Positions 40,406-50,500 of a stretch of DNA of 53,181 bases are shown one piece after another. This stretch comes from Priapulus caudatus. Lineage: Eukaryota > Priapulida > Priapulimorpha > Priapulimorphida > Priapulidae. Below the pieces are notes generated by a model. That model worked only from the letters and a program-made list of their open reading frames with translations. It had not been told where the DNA came from and searched no databases. The DNA lies in contig NW_014577197.1 in assembly GCF_000485595.1 (NCBI RefSeq), forward strand, positions 193,486-246,666, written 5' to 3'. How positions within the stretch are numbered: the first letter of the stretch is position 1; every line of letters starts with the position of its first letter. A program made the translations under genes and the position numbers.

Positions 40406-41865
40406 CGGCGCAATCTTCTCCTGCAAGAATAAAGAATTATCTTTGCAAAATAACATCCGATTTATATATTTGAAGAAGGGATTATCCTACGCAGAGAATA
40501 TCTACCTGAGTAAACATTTCCCTCAGTAAGGATCTCACGTATAGGAAATCAAGAAGACCTTTCACTGGAAGGTGCCCGCAGCATATACCAGTCAGTAACA
40601 TAATCTTGGCTACTTACCGGTAGTAGGTTTTTGCGCACGATGCGCGTCAATACTCACGGATGGAAGTTTGTATTTTTAGATGACTTAAGCATGTAATATG
40701 GTGCTGGGGGCTATCTCAGCAATAGCTGTATGTAATAATTTGTTATCAGTAAGACCTGTGTCTATATTGATTACATAGCGCCCTAGCCCGTAGGTGCCAA
40801 ACACTCGCAATTTGCAACCCCTGCCAGTCCTTCCCCTTGCCTTTCATTGTCTCTCGCTCAACCACTTTTTCTGTTCTAACCGCGCCTCAATCTATACTTA
40901 TCCAGTCGTCTTTCCAGCACTCATCCCACTTCCTCTATCCCTCTGCAAGCTATATTACGCAGTTTCATCATCCGTACTGCACGCCTGAAACGGTGATTGA
41001 GCATGCGCATATCTCTCGAGAAGAAAGAATATTTTGCAAATATCATGCATTTAATAATAAGAGGAGTTATCCTAGCATAGACTTCTATGATAACATCTAT
41101 TAGTAGAAACTAGCGTAAAAATAGGAAGAAGATCTGCATCTAGGTGGCCCTCGCATATACCAGTTAGTACACAATCGGCTAAGTTAGTGTGTTAGCACAT
41201 GCGCAATATCCAGTAATAGACGGATACCTAGGAGAAGCTGTGCCTGAAAGAGGTTTAGACCAACGCTAAAGCGCAGATCTTCTCGCGCATCTAATCCGGC
41301 GGAAGGCGCACGCCGACCGCGGGACACGTCCTACGACAGTATGCAGCGCTGTGGCAGCTATGGATCCGTGCGCCGCATTGCATAGCCTAGCCCGCACGAA
41401 TCCATAGCATGTCCCGAGCGAAAGATCCGCAATATATTATAAATTGTTTATCCAGTAACGACTGATGGTCTAATAATAGTCAAAGCGCCCTACCTGTAGG
41501 GTTCAACAACTCCTATTCTTCAACCCCTCCAGTTTACCCCTTTCCTCCATTGTCTCTACTCAGGCCTCCTTGCTTCTTCTAAACCGCCCCAGCTACCTCT
41601 CGCAGTCGTCTTTCCACAGTAATCCCACCAGCCTCTATCCCGGCCAATCTAATATTACGCCATTTTCTCAGTCCGTACTGCATGCGCCTTGAAACCGTGC
41701 TCTGCCGCATCGCAATCTTCTCGTCGAGAAGAATAATTTTGCAAAAATCATGCTTTTAATATGAAGAGGATTATCCAGTGCGATTACGATTCTATCGAAA
41801 CATTCCAACAGTAGACCTCACTTTAGGAATAAGAAGAAGACTTGCATGTAATGTGCCCCGCTGCA
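40406..41865. repeat. Satellite array 3, noisy
   Basis: Units of the same satellite with frequent indels. 40406-40690 resembles 24800-25080, and 40780-41210 resembles 25165-25590. 41216-41450 is scrambled, and a further unit follows at about 41460-41865. The array then runs directly into the MFSD1 3' flank at CATACGTTGACATAAC, which gives the true neighbour order of satellite and gene. Confidence 0.7.
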
Positions 41866-43212
41866 TACGTTGACATAACTATAAAGTATGTGCTCTCTAC
41901 TTTAAAAGTAGGATATAATTACAACCAAGTTGTATTATATATAAGGCCACACGCCAGATAACACGCTAAAAATACGGAAAATACAAAAGCTGTAACATAT
42001 AAAACTATATAAAATATATATTAAAACATATAAAATTATATAGTATTTGTCCTTGTATTAGTGTAGTACAAACACACCAACAAACAGCTATTGTTTATGG
42101 AGTTTTTTATGATTTTATCAAAACTACCATTATATCAGCGACTCGTGTACTCTGATTCTACATATGGAATATAACACATCACTCATACAAAGTTACATGC
42201 ATAATTGCTGCTGAATAACATTAGATTTTCTTTCAATGACCCTACTGATCGAAATTCACCACTCAATGAGTTGTACAATGCAACATTACATAGATTAAAG
42301 TCCATTGCAACTCCGTTGATTAAAACGCAACCTTCTTTATTATATAATTGCCACCAGTGAAGATTAAGAAAAATACACGTAATAAAACACCAAATCTTCC
42401 ATCTTTGACACATTTTTGATATGTATATTTGACGGGACAAACACATTGCAACAATGCTGCCTCCTTTTGTAGCCAACGCCGTTCTCTACTGTAAGAAGTG
42501 TGTTATTAGAACGACAATTATAAAGAAAGCGAGTAGGAAAAAATGTTCCTAAACATCTTTACTAAAAATGAGCATGTTCTGATAAAGTATATAAGATATA
42601 TATAATACTGCTATGATTTGATATTGCCATTTAGATGCAATATTATTTCTAGAGCCTAAATTAAATTCTTGCTTACAAACACACAACAGAATAGCTTAAA
42701 TCGATTCATAATCAAACACACAACAAAATTAAACAACATACAATCTGTCTAGTAAAAGAAACTGTTTATAACCACGATTTTCTTCACATGTGATCAATGT
42801 GATTCAGGGTACTTAGTAAAGGCTAATGACATTAGTAGAAGAATAGTATAGTCAGCCAGAATAGTACGAAAAATAAATCTGCAGTCGCGACGTGAAGGAC
42901 TAAGAAAACTTTAATATTTTTGTCAGGCAGCTTAGCCAATGGCATGTAATAGGGCGTTGTCGAAAAAACATTGCTTAGCAAGCATATGTGCCGCAAAGCT
43001 CGAACAAACATTGGAAAGAAAACACGTATATACTCGGGTCTAGACTTGACATCTAATGCAACAATATCCGAGCGAGTGGAGTGGAGCTTTAAGCTTCTCA
43101 GCCAGATATGCTTCGACTGGCACTTCAGGCACCAGAATCAGAAGCAGAAATCAACAAGTAGCGTAGTCCCATGCAGCCTTCGTTAAGGTAATCGTCTCTA
43201 GCGGTCTGGCGT
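41866..43212. other. 3' flank of the MFSD1-like gene, noisy copy
   Basis: Follows 18916-20044 in order, with an indel every 10-20 bases. It also includes about 120 bp (CATACGTTGACATAAC to about 41990) that are lost in the first N gap but present at 4857-4990. No gene. Confidence 0.6.
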
Positions 43213-45843
43213 TCACAGCGTTCGGTTAAGTTGACACTGCGCCACCTTTGCTCGACGGCAGTCGGCTGTAACGCGCGCGTGCTCCTCGTCGTCGCTGTCC
43301 CTGGCGGACACGAAGCGGTGAGTTCGACGCGTCAACGCGAAGGTGGCCGTGCGCGTGGCAGGCGCCGCACCTCGTCCACGCGACGCTTTTTCCCGCCGGT
43401 GCGATTGCAGAACGCCTCACCTGCGGACGAGACGGGCGAGCGTACGATATCGATTATCAAGTACAGCATACTACCGCACGTGATGGCTCACCTCGGCATG
43501 CTGGAAGGTCAGGTTCGAACCTCCCGGCCTGGTTATACCCAAAGACTGAAAATGGTACACACAGCTATCTCTTGCTTAGCATTCAGGAGCAAATAGAGAT
43601 ACGAGCGTGGCAATTAATCGCAGTGCTACTCAATGGACTAACCCCCTACTGTACGCATTTCATCTGTGAATAGGCCAGCTGGCGGGGCACTCAGCTTATT
43701 TGAAACGAGATACAGCCACTGTCCTATGCGCTCATACTAGCGCTGGGATAGGATTTAACTAACTAAGCATTAAACTAAGTACAGGCATACAGCATACAGC
43801 GTAGATCATCTATACAGCAAGTCGCAATTAACGCTTCTCCGCCCCCCTGTGTTGTGAAGGCCGGGGAATCCCAGAAAATGACCAGAACTCTACGACACGG
43901 TGAACACCGCCGAGCTGTGAAGCAGTGTACAGACGTCAACACAGCAGAAAGCTATGCAGAAGTCGGCGTGTCCCGCCCCCCCCCCCGCCGCCCTGTGAAT
44001 TATAGTATTGTGTCTTTCTACAATGACAGCTATCACCTTCGCCTTCATTGATGGTTTAGAGACGCAGAGTAATGCCAACACAGCAATGTGTTTCCTATAG
44101 GATATCAATCACGTAACTTTCCACCTCTTCAGTCTCCTCACTAGATAGGCTTAAATAAAGTAATAATAAAACCAATACATTGAAAAGTTTCATTAGTAAC
44201 GATAGTCGTTACAGTGTTCACAAACAAATCAAAAATCGACTAGCTGTCCTCAAAATGTACAGTTATTATATAGCCCGTAGTGTAATGTACATTATCTGCA
44301 TTCATATGAACCCATAATTGCTTCTTAAGACGTTTAGTAATTTTAAGCTGCTATACATGCATTCCTTCCGTTGCCAGCCGACAATTTCTCGCTATCAGGA
44401 AATAAATGAGGTATTGACCGGATTTTAATCAAACTCTAGACAGTGGTCCGATGTCTACATTTTAATTCAAACACATAATAATAACAATATAACACTAATA
44501 CAGTATGTAATAAATACTACACTTACGTTTCATTCTTTCCTAAAATACGCTGCCACAATGGACATTCAGAAATACCTATTCCCACCAATCTGTTATCAGA
44601 TGTCCGTTTATACCACTAGCCGGCCAACATACGCCTGCCCAACAACTAGCGAATAGAAGGCCACACATGCTTGCCCTATAACAGAATAAGAAATATATCA
44701 CATCATAGGATGTATCTCAATTCGATTGCATCTTGGTAAGGAGAATGAGAGGGGCCTATTGTCCATTGTGCATTTGTATAAGAAAAACATGATTCCCGAA
44801 TGTTTAAGCGGGGACAACACGGCTGTTTTTTGTCCGGCCCCTCTCTGCGTCTCTGTCCGCGCACTTTCCCTGGTCCTTTCAAAATACAAGTGATAAAATG
44901 GTAAGGTCCGCGCGAAAACAAAAACAGTTTTTCACTCTGTCCATTAGGCCATCGGTCCTTCTAGAAAATTCTGATATCTGACCGTTTCGCGTACTGCCTT
45001 TGAGCGACGTGTGACCTTCCCAATTTCTCGCACTGGTGATGTTATCGCTGCCATCATAGCAGAATATTAAGACAATAGTCTATATCCGTTAAGATTTTTG
45101 TGCCGCAGATCGTTATTTTCCCTCCTATACCTTAAGTAAGCGGAAATATTCCCACCCACACCCCTCCACCCAGTTTCACAACAGTCTCTGAATCTTCGTT
45201 TATAATCGCACATTGCAAAACCTTAGACGCGCTGTCCACAGAGCGCATGTTGTTTTGCTCGTCCAATCGCGCTGTGAGTTCATACTATACGTTACCGACC
45301 CCCGATTTACAAGACTGCGCGAATCACATTGAGAATCATATGCTAATCACGTGACGGCACAGTGACTCGTTGAGAGGGCCATAGTTGGAGCAGTGTGTGC
45401 CAGTAGGATCGCCGTTAGTAGTGTATACGCCGCTGCGGATCCTGTGGCGAATAATATTTGCATCGGTGTGTCCGCTCAATTATCGCATGACGGGGGTGCG
45501 CGAATATTTATCGCTGCGACTTGTCTTCGCTTGCGATATAGAGTCGCAGCGCAGATGTGCAAATAAATTCCGCAGGCGTGTTGTCCCATGGCGTTGATAC
45601 ATTCAAATCATGTCTTCTCTATAGCTATATGGACGTGTGTCACTGACTGAATTATTATAATTCACTACATTTAGTTCCTTATGCTAACCAAATATACTTA
45701 CTGCACGCGCAACAGAAAATTTCTCCCAGCCCACAGCATGACTGCCAGTGGATAAGAATGTGCGAAAGTCTAGTACGCCAAACACTGATGATAACAAGGA
45801 GCACAGGCCAATTGCCAGATACCACGCTTGCCTCACAACATCA
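43213..45843 (-). pseudogene. MFSD1: MFSD1-like exons 10-13, frameshifted copy
   Basis: Counterparts of the clean exons lie at about 45702-45843 (exon 10), 44527-44675 (exon 11), 44036-44149 (exon 12) and 43213-43419 (exon 13). Each has several single-base insertions or deletions that break the frame; for example, exon 10 loses continuity within its first codons and exon 13 cannot be read through to DDDDERRALL. Introns carry the same density of indels, which points to sequencing error and not decay of a pseudogene under neutral evolution. Position and strand are right to continue exons 1-9 at 47589-52150, so this is where the true 3' end belongs. Intron 10 here has a 519-bp segment in place of the MITE of the clean copy. 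Confidence 0.65.
44819..45337. repeat. Dispersed element replacing the MITE in intron 10
   Basis: Diverges from the clean copy just after TTAAGCGGGGACAACAC and rejoins it at TATGCTAATCACGTGAC. Inside, TGGTCCTTTCAAAA, AACAAAAACAGTTTTTCA, TTAAGATTTTTGTGCCG and CCTCCTATACCTTAAGTAAG match in order the element at 46937-47440. Same orientation as that copy. No coding sequence. Confidence 0.55.
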
Positions 45844-46135
45844 CTGTAATACAGAACAGCACTCTGCGAAATATGTTGCACATCGTTCATATACTATCGC
45901 CAAGAATAATTACATGAACGCTAGGGTCACTGTGTATCTGAAATATAGTGGTCATCAATTATGGTAAACGTGTACTCTTGTAAAAATCACCAGTCAAATT
46001 ATGAAAAGATACATAAACTAACTGACGAGTCCACCAATGAGAGTATAAAGAGCAATTAATAAAAAGCACAACAAGTGCCGCAGAGGCGACAGCCGCTCTA
46101 CTCTGACGCAGGTGTTCGGTATGCTAACTCCCCCG
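45844..46135. other. Intron 9, noisy part
   Basis: Noisy version of 22208-22500. It ends where the sequence becomes clean and unique (AAGCCAAACCTCC at about 46143), marking the transition from uncorrected to accurate sequence. Confidence 0.55.
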
Positions 46136-47588
46136 GCAAACGAACTGAACGAAGCCAAACCTCCATCACCTGCGTTCGCAGCACATCAGAGCATATATCT
46201 AGGATACTACTTAATTACAGATCTAAAAATCTATGATAGCATCGGCTTGCTATAACCCGGTAGTACAGTAATAAAGAACAGCTGTGTAACTTTAATGACT
46301 TTGGCTATACTTAACTACTGTTATCATGGATATGCGTCGAGCGCCGAGCGTAGTTGGGGTGGTGGGGGGAGAGTGGGGGGAAGAGGCCGGGTGAGGAGGC
46401 TCTAATAGCATAACCACTTTGCTCGGCATATGCGGCGTGCAAGTGTCCATACAATAATGCCAAGAGATGGCATCACCCTTCGTGCGTGATAACCTCACTC
46501 CATTGAGTTGCTGAAATCCAAGTATATTCAGGCAGCGGCGAGAATATTTCGCTCAGCTGTGATTAACACGATCTTGCATTGCAGTTGCCCAGGTCAATAA
46601 TTATGATTTAGAAATATGCCAGTTCACCCCCATGCATGGGTAATGGGCTGCCCCCATGTTTTTGCCTACCCAAACGAGCATTCAGGGTTCATTACAGTGT
46701 GCTAATACAGGGTGCTACTCAGGGTGCTAATACAGACTTCTTTAGAAAATAATATGATTTAAGGAGCGTAAACCTTGTTCAACAAACATTTGCCTTTGCA
46801 ATTCAACTGTGCAACTGTAGCCTCACATCCACAATAGCAAAAGCAGTTCAGTCCTTTGTTAACAGTCAACAAATCCATGTTTAACCCTCCTCTTGAGGGT
46901 CAAAAGGTTATCCGACACTTACTCTTCGCATGTACATTTCATGGTCCTTTCAATAAAGCCATAAAAATGCTAGGTCCCCGCTGAAACAAAAACGTTTTTC
47001 AATCGCTCCGTCAGACCATGTCCTCAGAAAATGTCTAAAATCTGCCCTGTCCCCCATTGACCTTTGACCTGTGACCTCCAATTTCGGTACAGTGATGGCT
47101 TTTCCTACCATGATGCTATACACCGACTATCACGAGCCTAGGTCGAGCCATTTAGATTTGTGTCGCAATTCTGCATTTCCTCCCTATACCTTAAGTTAAG
47201 GAGGGAATGTTCTGCCTTCTTTTACAGCTCTTGACCTTTGACCTTTGACCCCCAGCTTTGACATCCCAACTCGTTTTGACAATAACCAATAATCCCAACT
47301 CCCCCCCCCCCCGACGTCCCAAATATCGTGACCATACGTCAAGCGGTTAAGATTTGTGCCCAACTGTTGATGCACGGACGCACGGCCGGACAGACGCACG
47401 GCCAGACGAACGCACGCTCATGCGATTCTACAAGATGCATCGGACTATGTCAGATGAGCTAAAAAACAGGTTGAATAACCTATTCATTTCAGTGTCCACT
47501 AAATAAGTACATAACGAATAGATTCACTGCTAGCATCATAACTTGTAGAGCTTGGGACATCGGTCAATAATGCCGGATATAAACTCAC
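46136..47588. other. Intron 9 of the MFSD1-like gene, clean part
   Basis: Non-coding. Contains a G-rich run at 46356-46391, three near-repeats of CAGGGTGCTAATACAG at about 46683-46735, a dispersed element at 46937-47440, a poly-C run at about 47298-47311, and short GGACGCACGG-type repeats at 47375-47415. No exon is needed here: exon 9 ends in phase 0 and exon 10 begins in phase 0. Confidence 0.6.
46937..47440. repeat. Dispersed element with TGACCT direct repeats
   Basis: Matches 44870-45150 over several blocks (TGGTCCTTTCAA, ACAAAAACGTTTTTCA, CCTCCCTATACCTTAAGT, GTTAAGATTTGTGCC). It contains TGACCTTTGACCT at 47058-47070 and 47232-47244 and ends in CGGACGCACGG-like short repeats. No open frame of note; family unknown. 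Confidence 0.55.
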
Positions 47589-50500
47589 AATGATTCCTCC
47601 AAGAAAAGGGGACATCAACAAGGAAACATCATACACAGCCCCAACCATGTAGTCTGCCTTTTGCTCATTGTAATCATACTTGTCTTGAATGAACTTGCTG
47701 AAAGATAAGTTAGAAATGTATATAAACATAAATGGACAGGGTGAATGATGGGGTGAACCCTAACTCTAGGTCAATTCGAACATTATTTGCTAGTTTTAAC
47801 TCTACTATGGAAGTATTGACTCATACTGTAGCTATGCATGTAATGCAGAAATATGGAATGGTATCAAATTGTGGAATTTATTATACTAATCATTATACTA
47901 CAGGTACATGTATATGCATGCACCTATACATACAGGGAATTATGTATAAATATTCAATATACACAAGCTCATTGCAGGAGAATATATACGTACATCTATA
48001 CAATTGGATATACTTGTATACAATTGTATATCAACGAATAAATTCTACACATATACTAATAAAATGAGTGATAACAGACTATATAACTCACCTAGCATCA
48101 GCAACAAATGGAAATATACCATTGTAGAAGAACATTATGGAAACCGCCAACAGCCAATAGCCGAGCGAAAAATACTTTATGTCCGTGAACCGCTGTAACA
48201 AGAAGAGAGTTGCAAATGTTTGTTATCTATCAGCTTAATTTCCACCTGTCAGGAGGTTTACTCACAATTCCCCAAATGAATGTCAAGCAACACAGATAGT
48301 CGCAGCTTGCGAACTAGGAATAAACGCAAAATGGGGCATACGATAAACACTTCACGCATTGAAAAAAATATATATAGGAAAAGTATCAAGACCTGTACAA
48401 TTTTCCCATTGTTTAGAAAATAGCTCTCATGGTCTATCTAGGTTTGTTTTAAGCAACCATCCTATACTTTATATTAAAAATCCCCGATGAAGTAACACAC
48501 CATCCATAATACTGTATCAAACATTTACCTAGCAAATTGACAACAATGTAAATGTCGATCACTTCACAACATTAATTTATTGCTATGAATAGGATCTTCT
48601 TTCCTAAACCATACCAGTTTCTTGGAATCTGAACTCTGCTTTTTATCAAGTCCAAGCTGTTTTACTCCGCCCTTGTCCAGCACGCTGACAATCAGTGCTG
48701 ATACGAATCCAACACCGCACAGTACGCTCCCTGAAACAATTTGTATCACATTAAAAAGAGTTACACCCCATTGCCGAATGGAACCACAACACATAAGCAT
48801 GCATCCAGTCTATAATCTTACACATAACTCTGAAGAAGAGTTGGGCGTCCAACTAGAGGGATACGACGTGTTCTTACCAGCCCACAGTGTTAACTGTAAG
48901 CCGAATCTTTCCTCGAAGCTCTCTGTGAGGAGGAAGTTTAGCACACTGCCTAGCCTGGAGAAGGCGAGTGTCAGCCCAAAGGCCATTGCGAGTTCTTTAC
49001 CGTCGAACCAGAACGCCGTTATTCTGTTCTGTACAACTGAAATCACGCACCAATTACATAGAGATTGTTACTGATGTGTAAAAACGTGGCAAATTTTATT
49101 TACTAAAATAGATCTTATCAAGAATGCAAGACACATATCATTTGTATTTGGGTGAAACAATTCTAGACTTTTGTTACACCAACAGACTTAGTGACTTGAA
49201 TACAATTAGACAGCATAGTATACAATAACTTTAATAAATTCTATTATATACTTATCCCGTAAAAACACAGCTAAATTTGCACAGAACACGTAGAAACAAC
49301 AAAAAACACAACACCCACAACAACATAATCATACTTGTCAGTGACCCGTTTCCTGACCCAAAGAGTAGACGTCCAAAGAGCATAATGGGGAGCATTGTGG
49401 TGGTTCCTTGAAAGGTTGTACCAAGAGCAAACGTTGCTGATCCCAAGAGACACAGTAAAGAAAACAATAGTACACCAACTGAAACAAAACACAACAAATT
49501 TAATGTCAAACTCCTAACAATTAATATTACCATGCATACATTGCTGACAAAATCCCTAAGGTTAAGATGCTATATCCATTCACCTTTACAAGTTATACTG
49601 CAGTCATACGTAGTAAACACTTCAGATTTATTATACTGCTACATTATTGGGTCTATATCCACTTAAATGACCTGCTTGAATTTAGCTTTTAAATAACTTA
49701 TATGTTAACTTTGTAGCATACCATCACCCCTTGCAAAATTTGGTTCCCACGTACATGTTCTAATATACTCCTTCAAGATGGAGTACACGTACAATAATTG
49801 AAGGCACACAGGTACTCACCCACATTACCAACTTTATCAACAAAGAAACCAGCTGCAATGACAACGACTGCATTTCTGAAACACAACAAAGGCATAAATA
49901 ATTAGCGAACTATAAACCAGGGATTCAAAAAACGGTTTGGTATTCACATCTTAATTTAGCAAACAAACGACAGATTGAGTTAAAATAAACCAAAACTATC
50001 TACTTACGTCCAAGCGTAAATGGCGTATAGCAAGTTGTAGTCACTTGGACTCATTCCCAAGCAGTCTGTGCAGCAGTCAGTAGTATTGCCTTCTGTGGTG
50101 TTGCCTGTACTACAGTTTGGACTCTAGTGAAATGTTATATATATGTCATTATGATGTGAGATCTGCTATTAAATTAATTAATGCACCATTAAATCCAGAG
50201 ACATATTATACAATATCATTTGTACTACTGTCCTTAATTGTAAAACGGACTTGTTACTCTTAAACAGAATCAGTCAAAAAACATGCATTCTGTGAATGAA
50301 CACATTTTGATTTTAGATGACTCAATTGTACTTAAAAAATAATAATTTTATAGAGCTTTGTTGTATATTTACCTGTGTAAACTGAGTCTGTAACACACTT
50401 GGCATGTCAAAACAGTAGTATGACCCAAATGTTAGCATACAGTTGAAGAAAAGGACGACAAATCTGTAATATGCTGCAAAAGATAGAGATGTTACAACAT

